Source of the DNA: Spirodela intermedia
Taxonomy: Eukaryota; Streptophyta; Magnoliopsida; Alismatales; Araceae
Direction of reading: 5' to 3'
Assembly (NCBI GenBank): GCA_902729315.2
Contig: LR746277.1
Span: 5,275,001-5,339,000, forward strand
DNA: 64,000 bases
Shown here: in pieces, positions 1 through 12,630 of the stretch
Layout of the letters: every line of letters starts with the position of its first letter
Numbering within the stretch: position 1 is the stretch's first letter
Position numbers and translations under genes: made by a program
Notes under the pieces: model-generated
The model's input: the letters and a program-made list of their open reading frames with translations, nothing else
Told to the model about the DNA's origin: nothing
The model's database searches: none

Positions 1-420
1 GTGATCATGCTAGATGAGAAAGGAAGGGATATTGGGTCGGCAGAAATGGCTGAGTTGGTCAGAGATGCTGGGGAAACAGTACGCTCTCGATTCCCATTTT
101 CTCAATCCTACGATCTGGCCGATTAAAACATGTTCTTGGTGATGCCGACGTGAATAATAGAAATACCGTGTGCCGTTTCCATCAATAAACTCGACTGTTA
201 GAACTCTGCCTCCCATAATGTAGCACAGGAGTTTCTTTCACGGACTCAGTCATGACCAGTTAGGGATGCTTCCTGCTCAGACGTTCTGACCCCTTCTCAA
301 GTACACACGGTTGATCAGTGGTTAACTCATGGTGCGTTTTCAGTCTTTACATATCATAAGAAGACAGGCTCTCATCATGAGTATAAGCCCATGGAACTTT
401 TTGTGGGTTTTTATCCTGGG

Positions 421-475
<55 letters not shown>

Positions 476-551
476 TTTATTATGGGTTTCGGTTCTAGTT
501 TGGGCAATCACTTCTGCATTGAGAATTCATAATTTTAAAATTCATTTGTTG

Positions 552-582
<31 letters not shown>

Positions 583-666
583 TACTTACATTTATTATGG
601 GTTTTGGGTCTAGTTTGGGCGATCACTTTTACAACGAGAATTCATAATTTTAAAATTCACTTATTG

Positions 667-714
<48 letters not shown>

Positions 715-1353
715 GTATGAGGGGGGGGGGGGGGATTGGATGTAGGTATGACTTTTGTACAACCCCGAGGTGGACAGTGATCGGTTGAGACAGCCAATAA
801 GTCACAATCGATCATGTTCTAAAAAATACTAATAATTCTTTTTAAAAATATAAAAATCCTTCATTTCTGGAGAAAATAACATTTTGGCTTATCGGCAGAA
901 ATAATTCTAGCGACTTAAACGCCGCCGCAGTGTCCACGTCGCGCGTTGAAAACCTGCCAAATTAGAGCTGTACTTTTTTCTTCAAACTGTGCTGCATGGA
1001 TTCCATCGTCTCACATACAACATCTTAGCATGCTGATTAGTTAATGCTTCGGGGTGGCCCCTTTCTAGGGATCATCGAGGCTTGTGTTCTGCATCGGCGG
1101 GCCGTACGGGCACGGATCACAGCTGCGGGCGCGCGCCAATGTGGCTATCAGATTGTCCTCCATGGTTCTGAATCACCAAATCGCACTACTCGTGCTGCTG
1201 GAGCAGCTCTACAGGTGATCCGTCCTCTCCCTCTCTCTCTGTCTCTCTGTCTCTCTCATGATCCCGTGCCCTTCTTCTGTTCTGATGTTGGGTTTTTTCT
1301 TCTGATATTTCAGAGCGTGGACTATTCTGAAAGGGCAAAAATATCATCACTAG
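1..1353 (+). CDS. RlmH-type SPOUT rRNA methyltransferase, 3' part only
   Basis: The last three exons are join(<1..78, 1069..1214, 1314..1353), giving 87 codons plus a TAG stop at 1351-1353. Exon 1 reads VIMLDEKGRDIGSAEMAELV and ends at aca|gtacgc. Exon 2 starts after ctttctag and reads FCIGGPYGHG, then SIRLSSM-like and NHQIALLVLLEQLYR. The last exon completes the Arg codon and ends RAWTILKGQKYHH. The GGPYGHG loop and the C-terminal E-Q-x-Y-R-A-W ... Y-H-H are hallmarks of the RlmH (YbeA) SPOUT family, which in bacteria N3-methylates pseudouridine 1915 of 23S rRNA using SAM. The plant protein is expected to act on organellar rRNA (inference; the N-terminal transit region lies left of the window). 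An ORF in another frame covers the same bases and hides the gene. Introns are 990 and 99 bp. Confidence 0.9.
421..734. repeat. Three CT arrays in a duplicated segment plus a G14 run, inside the RlmH-like intron
   Basis: Perfect CT arrays lie at about 421-471, 556-582 and 671-711. Between them a block of about 90 bp beginning ttacatttattatgggttt occurs twice (about 471-556 and 583-670) with scattered differences, so block plus CT array is duplicated in tandem. A run of 14 G follows at 721-734. All of it lies in the 990-bp intron. Confidence 0.9.
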
Positions 1354-1656
1354 ATGGAGTGCGGCTGCTCAATATCCCGTACCTTTTCTTGTACATGCCG
1401 TTGTGTCTGTACACGCCCTTGGTGGGCCCCAACCTTTATCACACCTCTGCCGCCCGAGACATAACTTCCGGGAACGTACTAGATTGCGGGTCGAAACGGA
1501 CCCACGTCAGCGGGAACACGTCGGGAGGCCATGGAGCGGCCACGTCATCAACTCCACGCCCGCGATTCGTGGCGTCTCTCTGTCTGCTCCTGAGTGCCCG
1601 ACCCACGCCTTCTTCTTCTTCCCGCCCTTTCGCCGTCGTCCGTCACCCTGACGGCG
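1354..1656 (+). promoter_or_regulatory. Short spacer between the RlmH-like stop and the cryptochrome ATG
   Basis: This 303-bp stretch must hold the 3' UTR and polyadenylation site of the upstream gene and the promoter and 5' UTR of the cryptochrome gene. It becomes GC-rich toward 1656. I see no clear TATA box. Confidence 0.5.
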
Positions 1657-4600
1657 ATGCCAGCGCTCATCCTACCGTCTCCGGTCTTCACCTTCCCCAC
1701 GAAATCCCCCCTCGCAGTCCGGAAGGGAGCCTCCGGCGACGCTTTGCCAGTCCCCTCCGTCTTCATGAGCTTCGCGTCGGGATCCTCTCCCGTTCCTGCT
1801 GCGGCCAGTCCGGCGGCGGCGGGAAGGACGGTCCCTAGGCTGAACAGCGGCGAGATCGCCGCCGCGGCGGAGGAGGCGTTCGGAAGGTACTCCGCCTCCG
1901 ATGCGAGGAGGAATGGCGCGGGAGTGGCGATCGTCTGGTTCAGGAACGATCTGAGGCTGCTGGACAATGAGGTGCTGTGGCGGGCGTGGGCGGCGTCCAA
2001 CGCCCTCTTGCCGGTGTACTGCGTGGATCCCCGCCTGTTTGGGAAGACCCATTACTTTGGGTTTCCCAAGACTGGAGGTGAAGGGATGAGTTAACGGAGT
2101 AGGAGTAGTGGCAGCATTGTTTGTTTTTTTCATGTTTTCAATCGATGCAGACAATTTTGAACTGATTGGTTTTCTTCGCGCCATTGACAGCCCTGAGAGC
2201 GCAGTTCCTGCTCGAATGCTTGACTGATCTGAGAGAAAACCTAGTGAAGCGCGGTCTCAACTTACTCATACAGCATGGGAAGCCTGAAGATATTCTCCCC
2301 AAGATTGCGAAAGCTTTTGGTGCCCACACAGTTATGAATTGTGGAATTTCCATTCCCAATGCTATAATTATTTTATTTTTCTTGGTAGTGTCAGCAGGGG
2401 GGTTTTCCTGCACAATCGCGATGCCATCGTCCGTTCATTCTTTCTTTCTTCGGCGAAGTTACCTTCTTCACACATCTTGATTAACAGATATTGATGGTTT
2501 CCTCTTTCAATATTCCTTTTCTCGCGTGGTCATTGATCTTACTGCCCTAATTCACACGATGATGTAGGTATTTGCTCACAAGGAAACGTGTAGTGAGGAG
2601 CTCTTCGTTGAACGACGGCTTCGAGACCGTCTTCAGCAAGTGACGGTAACCCCGAGTGGATCCTCTTCTAAACCTATAAAGCCCAAGCTACAGCTCATCT
2701 GGGGGAGTACCATGTACCACATTGATGATCTTCCGTTCAATACGGGAAGCTTGCCAGATGTTTACACGCAATTCCGCAAGGTAAATTCTAGAATAATTTT
2801 CATAGGGCGAAGTCGAAATATGATACTTGTTCAACTGAAAATTCAGTAGCTGTATGAAATATGATACAGTCGGTAGAGTACAAGTGCAAAGTCAGAAGCT
2901 GCTGCAAGTTACCCACGTCTCTCGGTCCATTTCCTGGCTCTGGCGTGGAGGAAATTGGTGGCTGGGGGAGCATTCCTTCACTTGGGCAACTTGGGCTCGA
3001 GGAGACAAGCCTAAAGGTGGGTTGAGCATCCAATCGGGGGAGGTATCATCCCAATCGATTCATTGTTTACATGAAGGTGCAGGCGAAGTTTTCTTTCAGC
3101 AATAATTCTTTGAAAGAATGAGCTTCATGTTTTCATTAAGTGCCTGTTCAATAAAGTCGTTGTCGTCCCATCATAGATAACCTTGCTATAAACCACATCA
3201 TAGATCACTCTAGAATGGAAGGAAGCTACTAAACGTCCACGTACCTCACACACAAAGTCTTTCATCCTCATTGAGCAGGATACTTACAATTTAGTTCTTC
3301 GTGTTGTTTGTGGGAGCAACTGCAGATGCTATCTAGGCATAGACATGAGAATACGAAGCAGAAGGGAAGATCGTGGGGAGTTGTGCTGATTGGCAGGGAA
3401 AATACATGGAGGTCGTGGTGATCGAAAGGGGAGGGTTGGTGTGGGAGGGACGGAGGGTGGAGGACGGAGAGGACACGGTGGGGTATGGGCACATGCCTTG
3501 CTTCTGCCCCCGATACCCGATGCCAATTCCCTTGGTTGGCCATCATTTGCTCCCCCTTCTTACCCTATTCATCCAACATCTCGTTTACTCCGAACCACTG
3601 CTCCTAGTTTGCTCCATATTTTCTGAGAAGGGTATGCTAGCTACAGATGGAAGCAAGTGTTGATCTTCTTGGAGTGGAGTAAGAAGAGTCAACGTCTACC
3701 CGGTGGGCAAGCAAGATACTGAAGAGCGCCAAGAAGATGACTCGATTGGAATGGCTCCTCTGCACAAGTTTCATTGCTCTTCGTACTTCTCTTGCCAGCT
3801 CTTGTGTTGCACAGATATAGTTATGTATTCTATATCTCCTTGCTCAGTGTTGACACTGCTTAACTGGACGTGGAAGAATTTCTGTGGATTGTGTGGTAGT
3901 GCATAACCTTGCTGGGTAAGACACGGACAATATGACATGGGTGCTAACACAAACGACTAACACACTGATGATTTTTGTTGCATGTACAGCATTTTTTAAT
4001 GTACCCTGTTCTTCAGAAGGCATGTGGAAAAGGACGGTTAATTTTTTAGCAAAAGCAATCCGAAATCCCTATTTTATCAGTCCCTCCACTCTCCAACTTG
4101 TTGGGCTGCCCTTTTAGCTGATGCACATGCACGTTCTGGTAGATGGGTAATTATTTCTTGATGTTGCTATTTTACCTCTGGACATCAAATCATGTTATAT
4201 TTTGGGTGTTATTTTTGCTAAATCTATCTTCCTTAATTGGTACTTGATCAAGATATGCTCAATTTGTATATTTAGGATAAAATAAAAGATACCTGCTTCT
4301 GGTCGATCTAGTTGTATTGATTACCCTTGGAAATCTGATGCTCGTTCCCAAAGAAGCAGTGCACTTTTGTTCCATGTTTGATTAAACTGGATCCCATGTT
4401 CCTAAAAGTGCAGGTTGACAAAGGAATGCAGTTTGCTGGGGGCGAAAGTGCAGCTCTGGGTAGAGTTCAGGAATATTTCTGGACAAAGGCAAGAGTTCTA
4501 GAAAAGAACTTTCAAATTTCTTGGTATATATTTATTTCATTTTCTGTCTTCTTGGGGGGGGTTATAAGATCCTGACCGACGTTTCATCACCACAATTTGA

Positions 4601-6197
4601 TTGTGTTGAAAAGGACTTGATAAGGATTTATAAGGAGACAAGGAATGGCATGCTGGGACCAGATTACTCCACTAAGTTCTCCCCATGGCTTGCTTTCGGA
4701 TGCCTTTCTCCACGTTATGTTTATGAAGAGGTTAGATGACGGTCAATTGGTCCTTGTTGAAGCTTGTGCAAAAGCTATGGCTCATTTCTGATTGCCCTTT
4801 TACTTGATCTACTCAGGTGAAGAGATACGAGAGAGAGAGACTCGCCAATGACTCGACATACTGGTATTCCCTGTACTTTTAGGACATCGTTAGAATCATT
4901 TTAGTTGTTGCAGTGACTGCCATGCTTGGCTGGTATACCCTCCGCTGAGAGTTCAGAGGATCGATGCCTATTGATTTGCTGAGGAAGCCAGGCCTCTCTG
5001 GGTTTTATGATACTACGTTGTCCTGGTCTCAGGGTATTATTTGAGTTGATATGGAGGGACTATTTCAGATTTCTCTCTAAGAAATATGGTAACTCTATCT
5101 TCCATCCAGGTAAGTGTAGACATCGTCTGCATTCCTTCTTCTCCATCTGTGTCTTTCGTTCTCCAGTATTTTCACTGATAGACATGTTTGCCATGTTCAT
5201 TTGGTTGTTTCGCTTCACGGTGATGGCTATATGAACTATAGGCTATGCCTTGTAATCTACAGTAAGTTAATAATTTACAGGGGGTCCAAGAAACGTGGCA
5301 TATAATTGGAGTCAAGATCAGATATTGTTCGAGTCCTGGAGAGATGGTCGTACAGGGTATGTCGGTCTGTTCATTGGACACTCTGGATCGTAACCAATCA
5401 TTTCCACCGAGTTCTAATTGTCGGCAACCCTGTATTTTAAATCTATGGCGTCGGATCTGAAATTCCACAGGTACCCACTCATTGATGCAAACATGAAAGA
5501 GTTGTCCGCCACAGGTTTCATGTCGAACCGAGGACGCCAGGTGAATCCTGACTCTATCATCATACACTCGTTATTCATCATATTCAATTAAGATATAAAC
5601 TTGGCAGAGAGCGCGTACATCCTCTACCTTCGTTTATGGATTTAATAGGAAAATTCGTTTATTGCAGATTGTTTGCTCATTTCTTGTTCGAGATATGGGG
5701 ATCGATTGGAGAATGGGTGCTGAATGGTTTGAGACCTGCTTGTTGGACTATGATCCGTGCTCTAACTATGGGAACTGGACCTATGGGGCAGGTTTAGTCT
5801 CAGCTGGCTGATCCAACTGGCTTGATTCGATGGAATATGACATCCTCTAAAATACTCATTCCGGCTAATATCTTTGCATGCGACAGGTGTAGGGAACGAC
5901 CCAAGAGAGGATCGATACTTCAGCATCCCGAAGCAGGTGAGTCCACCAAACCATTCTCTGAGAAATTTATGGGGAAGTCCTCTCCGGGATTTGACTGTTA
6001 TAGGGACACAACGGGCGACTATTCAAATTTCGATCTTTGGAACTAAATGGTTGTGTAACACTGCCGATTATGGGCCTCAACATGCTGGACCGTGCTCAGG
6101 ACTTCCCACAAGTCAACCCTGGGAAATGAGCTCTGGGCTCCAGCCATATGAAGCCCAGGCCGCCCGGATTGGCCTCCTTATGTTTCTCAGGGAGAGA

Positions 6198-6264
<67 letters not shown>

Positions 6265-6526
6265 TGAGAAATATTACGCTTACCAGGAGTTATTTTGTGG
6301 TGATCTCTATTGAACTCCCTCTAATCAGGCACTGACGTATGATCCCGATGGAGACTACGTCGCTCACTGGTTGCCAGAGATTCAAGGGCTTCCCAAAGGA
6401 AAGAGACACTCCCCTGGAATGTCATACATCAAGCCAATCGTCCCTCTGAAGTTTGGTTCTTACAATCCAAAGCAGGGTCAACCCAGCACCTTGAAAGGCA
6501 AGCAGAAGAAGACCTACCGCAGTTGA
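1657..6526 (+). CDS. CRYD: Cryptochrome DASH, organelle-targeted
   Basis: Thirteen exons: join(1657..2077, 2191..2330, 2568..2780, 2870..3016, 4414..4488, 4614..4730, 4817..4863, 5033..5109, 5281..5356, 5471..5540, 5668..5791, 5887..5936, 6329..6526), 584 aa. Plant CRY3/CRYD proteins are of similar length. Residues 1-85 are rich in Ser, Ala and Pro with few acidic residues, as in a transit peptide. The photolyase N-terminal domain starts at about residue 90 ([13 protein letters not shown]). The FAD-binding helical domain includes [13 protein letters not shown] (350-362), [20 protein letters not shown] and [10 protein letters not shown]. The family binds FAD and usually a folate antenna, and repairs cyclobutane dimers in single-stranded or looped DNA in plastids and mitochondria. 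Intron 5 has a GC donor; the others follow GT-AG. The first in-frame ATG with a transit-like leader was chosen. The segment at residues 205-230 (Ser/Lys-rich, before LIWGSTMYH) looks longer than in Arabidopsis. Confidence 0.95.
3017..4413 (+). other. Intron 4 of the cryptochrome gene (1.4 kb)
   Basis: The longest intron of the gene. It contains only low-complexity and AT-rich sequence, with no ORF resembling a known domain and no clear transposon ends. Confidence 0.7.
6191..6262. repeat. GA microsatellite in the last cryptochrome intron
   Basis: A nearly perfect GA array of about 70 bp within intron 12 (5937-6328). An apparent ORF encoding Arg-Glu repeats here comes only from the array. Confidence 0.95.
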
Positions 6527-6790
6527 CGAAGTCATCATGCACGGGATTATCGTTCATTTTTCTCCTCTTCACCAGTTTCTCATAATATTTTGCAATGTTC
6601 TTGATATTATTAAACCATCATCAACATCCACGCGAAGAATTAATCCATTTTCTTTGGTCTTGCTTGGTCTGCAAGTCATTGATTTTCTATTGGCGAACTT
6701 ATTGCCTACTTTCTTTTAGAGTTGTGGAAGTGATGTTCTTGGGATCTAATGATCTTTGTGTTGGGTCCCTATTAGGTTAGGCAGATGATT
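6527..6790 (+). other. 3' flank of the cryptochrome gene
   Basis: AT-rich sequence after the TGA stop, expected to hold the 3' UTR. No ORF resembling a protein was recognised. Confidence 0.5.
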
Positions 6791-6799
6791 TAAGATGAG

Positions 6800-6976
6800 G
6801 AGGGGGTGAGCTTGATGACAAAGGTTAGGCTAAGACAGTGGAACTGAAGGAAAACATAGGGAAAATTTGAACTTACAAACCAAGAGAAACAAGGTAACCA
6901 ACAAAAAAGGGTTCCCTGCTTGAGGGATATCCTAGTTCACACGAAAATCCAGTTGTAGAGGACCTCTCTCTCTCTA

Positions 6977-7025
<49 letters not shown>

Positions 7026-7150
7026 CATATAGCCCTAACTTCTTTTAGATCTTATTTTACATCATCCCTCAAGCCCACGAAGAATTACATGTTTGTCCCT
7101 TTAATTATTTCTATGATAATGGATGAGTTGAGTTGTAGGCCCATTAGATC
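6800..7150. repeat. Left LTR-like direct repeat
   Basis: Matches 13985-14282 in the same orientation. Shared stretches include aacttacaa...aaggtaa, gaggga/ggggatatcct, agttgtagaggacctct, tatagccctaact and the end gtaggcccatt/ggcccatt. A CT/ATCT microsatellite (6963-7019) is inserted in this copy only. Divergence is large. Confidence 0.6.
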
Positions 7151-9109
7151 TACACGGGGGTCACGCAATTGATTTGTCTAGGGCTGGAAGAAGAGATATG
7201 TGCTTCCACTAAATGAGGCCTACCAGTCCTGGTGTTGTGGGTTGCAGGTAGAGCACTACTTGGTGCTGAACTAGTAGCTGCAATTGATTGTCTAGAGCTG
7301 GAAGAAGAGGAAGAATGGGGTCTTATGAGTGACCTAAGTCTTATGCAGTTGTGATGCATTGAAGACTAGAGGGATGGACACTAATTCTAGAAGTTGCAGC
7401 TTATATGAAACATGAATCACTTTGTCAATTACGGGGTAGGAGCCATAATAGTTGGGGGCCAACTTTTAACAATGGTGGTCGATGTGTAATCACATATAAT
7501 AGTCTGGATCTTGGTAAATATTTGGTCCTTGATATCAAATTAAATGTCATGTCACTAACTATTGACTATAGATTTCATTTTAGATTATCTTTGATTAAAG
7601 TGTTTATTTAATTATCTTATAATGTGACTTTTTTCCTATAATTTTTCTTCCAAAGAAGTCATTGCAGTGTTTAAGGAATTGTAAAGTACTAAAGGTAGAG
7701 GGTCGTGACTGTGAAATAGCTTTGAAGGATGTGAAGTGAGTTGGGATGATATGTTATGTTGTACCAACATTCTACTCATCCTAGATAACACTGTTATATA
7801 TAAGACCTATTATGTGAAAAACACTATAACTAGGCCTCAAGATAGTGATTCACTACCTCTATTTGATTGTTAGTTTGGGGTGATATAAGGTTTCTCTTTT
7901 TAAACAAATCTCATGCAGTTAGAATACCTTTTTACATAATTGATTGATGAACACAATATCCTAGTTTTTGATAATTAATTTTGAAAACTTATATAAACAA
8001 ATAATTTATTGTATAAATATATTGACCACTTCCTTGTCAGAGAATACATGTTTTAGTGCAACAAAGTGCTAATACTTATTTTTTCCACCACCGCCATTAT
8101 TATATTGTATGCCTTTGATTGGGTAGTCTTTTAATAAAATATATGATCAACTCTTCTTAATTTTTTTTTGGAACAAGGAAAGATTGAGAAAAACTTACAT
8201 GTGTGAGAGATTTGTATTTGATGCATTGACATACTTTACATAACTATACATAGTCTTTAATATATATTTTTTATCCCATATTAAAGTACTATTAATTAAT
8301 CTTTATATCTATTTGAAGAACTCAAAATGACCTTTGAGCACTCTATCATGATATTCCTTAAGAAGCAGTAAAATGATATATTATATTGTTGAAATGATGA
8401 GATGGAATCAACATAGTAGATTCTATGAATAGAGGTTGTAGTTTGGTAACTCTCTAATTCTTTATTTTAGCGCCATCTTTTCTTTGTAATTTTAGGTCAA
8501 ATTGTGATTATTCAACTTTCATTTGTGCAACTAGGATAATGGGCATTGCTAAAGATAGTGTGTGGACATTAGTCACTTACGAGACCTTGAAAAATTCATG
8601 AGCTATTTTATTTTTGGCTCTAGATTTTTAAAATATCAAAAGTCATATTTGATGATCTTGGTTAACTATTTTTTATTGTCACGTAACACATTGTTGATCT
8701 AATAAAAAATTTAAGCTGAATTAATCAAGATAGATAATAAAGTGATAGCCTAGAATATAGTATCTCTATCCATAATTTTTAGACCTAAGACCACTACTAT
8801 CAACTCTATTTTATATATAATTTCAACTATTTTATGGAGGATAAAAACCTAATTGAGGTAGTCAATAGATTTTCAATCTTATATTAAGGTTGCATTGAAG
8901 TCAATTCCCAAGACATTTGTCTCTAATTTGAATGACCAAAAGAAATTAAGGGGAGATTGTATCAAGATATATGATATGTTGAAAGGCTGCTTCAACTTTA
9001 TTTTTTCTACTAAAATTCATTTTGCTTTAATTCTTGCATCAATGACCAAATTATCTATTTATAATCTGTTGTGAACATTTGATAATACTCATTCAAGTCA
9101 AATAAACCA

Positions 9110-9332
9110 CAAAGTTCATGAATATTATAAGTGGTTGACCAATTCAATATTACCTTTATCTTCCCTCTATTGACTTCCACTTCTTTGGTTGACACCAATA
9201 ACTTACCAATTTTATTTTTTTGTGTGCATGATGTATTTAAAGCACAAAGTTCACAAATGTTAGAAGTTGACCAATTCAACATTACCTTTACCTTTACCTT
9301 CCCTCTATCTAAATTCACTCCTTTGGTCAAAT
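9110..9332. repeat. Tandem duplication of about 130 bp
   Basis: The text cacaaagttcatgaatatta...gttgaccaattcaatattacctttatcttccctctat...ctttggttgac recurs about 130 bp later as cacaaagttcacaaatgtta...gttgaccaattcaacattacctttacctttaccttccctctat...ctttggtcaaa. It lies inside the decayed retroelement. Confidence 0.8.
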
Positions 9333-9399
9333 AGATGTATTTAATTTTCTTTTTACATAGAGATGTATTTATGCTTGTTCAAATAAAGATGATGTTAAG

Positions 9400-9800
9400 A
9401 TAGAACGTTCATCATTATGTCTAAATGACCTTTGTGTTTCTTTTTATCTCTATCATACCAAAATGTCGTCAAAGAAAACCAATATACATTTCAAGAGGTA
9501 AAATTATGATAATTTTGTTTCATCAATACTTAAAAGGTGAATGAGGCATTTTTTAAGCCAAATGACATAACAATAAATTTATAGTAGCTTTCATGGGTGT
9601 GGAAAAATCATTTTAAGAATATTGTCAAGAGTCATATAGATTTGGTGGTACCTTGACTTATATCTAATTTTAAAAAGATAATTGTTTCATTTATCTTATA
9701 TAGCAACTTGTTGACAATGATAATTATAAATTAATTTAGGATTACGACTTAATCAATGGCACAATAATTGACATAAAATCACAATCCCATATTCTTATTC
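9400..9800 (-). pseudogene. Ty3/gypsy reverse transcriptase remnant
   Basis: Read on the minus strand, 9539-9571 gives VMSFGLKNASF, matching the gypsy V-M-P-F-G-L-x-N-A-P-x-T-F block. Positions 9457-9480 give VFFDDILV, the catalytic Y/F-x-D-D box, followed in another frame by a lysine-rich K-H-x-G-H-L stretch typical of the next block. Upstream (9640-9720) a K-L-D-like segment fits the FSKLDL block. Several stop codons and frameshifts interrupt it, so it cannot encode an active enzyme. Confidence 0.75.
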
Positions 9801-11679
9801 TTTGCTAATAAGACTAGACTTGATTATGAGTTAATAGATGGTTGTATGGTCCCTACATCACATATGTTTCACATCAATTTCTCGATCTTAAATTTTTGTG
9901 AATGAGGGTATTTGTAAGGTTTCTACAAAGATTATCTTTGAGGGAGAAACCTCGCAAATGGCACAAAGACATTGAGGTACTTATGTTGGAGTTGTTGCTC
10001 CAACTCATTTGATGATCTTAACTCTCAAAACTCTTGTATTATAGATATTTGACATAATTTAACAACTCTCTTCACATCATGTTGTAATACTTTAATGAGA
10101 AACTATAATAATATATTCAACTTGTTCATAGTAAAATCACATTTGATGATAAAAAGTGATCCATTAATAATAAAGATTATTATGAGTTTATTCTAATCAA
10201 TCTCTATTGGTCGAAAGGTTCTCAACTACTGCATCACTAATACCACATCTATTCTAAATTTTAGGAATGTATAATCTTCAAATGCTTCTATTCCTTGTAT
10301 TTCTAACACTACTATCTTGTAGATCCCTCCTTTTTAATATTCATTCTTATACTTAGTCGTTATCGACAATGAAAATTATAACTCTTCAATCAAATCTCTA
10401 GTAAAAAAATTATGAGTGACCATATTGCCAATTAATAATGTGACTATTTTTGACCAATTTACCTCTTGAGATTCATTGTTCTAGGTGTTGCTAATCTCAT
10501 TATTGACTAAGATATTGGCGAATACCACATATGATCAAGAAAATAATACCTATAATCACATAAAAACCAAAATATAAATGTCTTCAATGCTTATGTAGAA
10601 AAAATCCCAGTGAATCAAACAAAGCACCACATTGAGAGAGAGGGCAAGGGAAAGACCCAAGCATTGAGAGGTAGACAAGGAATTTATTAAAAGTTTTATT
10701 TTTTATTCATAATAATAGCAAGTACTTATGTCAATTATTCTTTTTGACTCTAAATTTATCTTCTTAATCTATTTCTTACAAAATGATGAATTATAATTCT
10801 CTCTTAACCTGATGTCTAAACACATATTTCTCACCACCCAAATAAAGCAAAGTCTTTGGTGCTCTGGTATTACAATTCTGCATTAGTTAGTCTCGATTCT
10901 CCTTATCTAAATGTTGAGTCTTACTCTTTTTCATTCTTTCAAACATTATCTTTGGATGATCACTTCTTGGTTGGGTAATAATATACTTTTAGTTTCTCCC
11001 CAAGTCAAGACGAGCCCACAACCACTATAAGACCTTAGGTGACTCAACATGATTATTTTAGAGTTAGTTGTTAATTACAACACGATAATTTCTCTTTGAT
11101 GGTTTAGGAAGTGTATATGATATCGTTCAATCATCCGAGCTTCAACACCTAAAGCTCAACCTTAATCTTCAACATGAGTCCCTTAACAAATGTGCCTTTC
11201 AAAGCTCCTTTAGGAATATCTTTGATGGCTAAAATAAGTAATATGATGTCACAATAATATTCAATAATGTTCCATATTGTTTTCATGTTAACATATCATT
11301 TTTTTAGGATAACTAAGGTTAAATGATTAAAAAATACAATTACAACCAAAGTCAAATTAATTAAATAGAATAAAAAATACATTTAAAAAGTATTTCATGA
11401 ATTTTTATTTAAATCTACATATTAATCTTGATAAAAATATATTTAAATCCTTTGATTATAATCTAACAAAAATCCAAGGCATGACTTGAGAAATATATTT
11501 TTTTCTTTTTTTTTTCTCTTTTCTCATACTTAAAAGCATATTGGATGTAATGGGTTTGTCACAAAAGGCCTATGATGAAGGCCCATTAAGAAGAGGTTTC
11601 AAAGAGAAGAGAGAAGTAGAAAGGAGGAAGGAAACCTTAGTGGGAACTAGGGCTTGCAACATTTGCAATGCCTCCTCTT

Positions 11680-12060
11680 TATGCGGTGAATGGTAGTAGA
11701 TGGCAATGGTGCAATATTAATAGCAATGACGATGGCGGTGAATGGTGGCATGATGGCAAGTTCTTCCCTATTCATAAGTTATGTTGAGTGACAATAATGC
11801 GGATGGTATGACAATAGTGTGATAGTGGCCTAATAGTTTATGTGGTGAACTCCACTCTATTCTTATTTTGTTAGGTGACGCAACAAAGTAGATAGTGTGA
11901 CGGTGGCATGATGGTGACAACTTCTACAATGAACTCCTCCTTATTCTTATTTTATTATGTGACACAATAGAGTAGATGGCTCAACAAAGATGCAACAGCG
12001 GCATGATAGTTTTCATGACTAACTCTTTATTTTAGGCCTTTGTTAGTTGACATATCAAAA
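11680..12060. repeat. Degenerate tandem repeats, unit about 100 bp
   Basis: Three or four imperfect copies share the elements gtggcatgatgg, caacttctacaatgaactcc, tattcttattttgttaggtgac and gcaacaaagtagatagtgtga. The unit reads without function in all frames. Confidence 0.65.
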
Positions 12061-12494
12061 GAATGCGAGCCCCCTCCCCTTTACATATAGGTCTATTGTT
12101 AGTCAATGATTATATTTTTTTAGTTAGTGTTCTATCCGTTTTGATTCTTAGGTGACACAAAAATTAGAAGAAAACTTGTCTCTCTTACTTCCATTCTCTA
12201 CTAGGTGACACAATAGAGAATAATGGTAATTTATTATTAAACTCTAATAAGTGAGAGTGTTGCCACTAGATATCATAAGAACTCTAGAGTTGTGTGTTCA
12301 GATTAGAGCAGTGACAGAATTGATGACCTTATGAGAAGTTATTTCAAAAGCCATTTGAAGAAAAAATATAATACCATTACTCTTTGGCTACGACAATGAT
12401 TGATCCAAAGAATACCCTTATTCCACCATCAATCCACCTAACACCCTCACCTGATGCACCCAAGTTAGAACAATACTAAGACTTATCCTAAGAA

Positions 12495-12630
12495 GTGGAG
12501 TAAAAATATGTTTGAAACTAGAGTAGTACCATGATGGGTAACTCCATTGGGCAAGGGCTAGGTTTCAAGTTGCAGTGTATGGGTTAGAGTAGTACCATAG
12601 TGGGTGACTACTTGGGAAGGGGCTAGGCCT
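12495..12630. repeat. Short tandem duplication of about 62 bp
   Basis: Two copies share agagtagtaccat-gtgggt followed by ggg(c)aagg(g)gctagg. They lie in the decayed retroelement. Confidence 0.6.

Noticed and set aside
1044-1838. 264-codon plus-strand ORF
   Set aside because: It overlaps the RlmH-like exons and the cryptochrome first exon in another frame, and reads through two introns. The real frames have clear motifs.
10855-10872. Possible primer-binding site ggtgctctggtatta
   Set aside because: Not next to any LTR end; the match to the reverse of the tRNA-Met motif is partial and probably chance.
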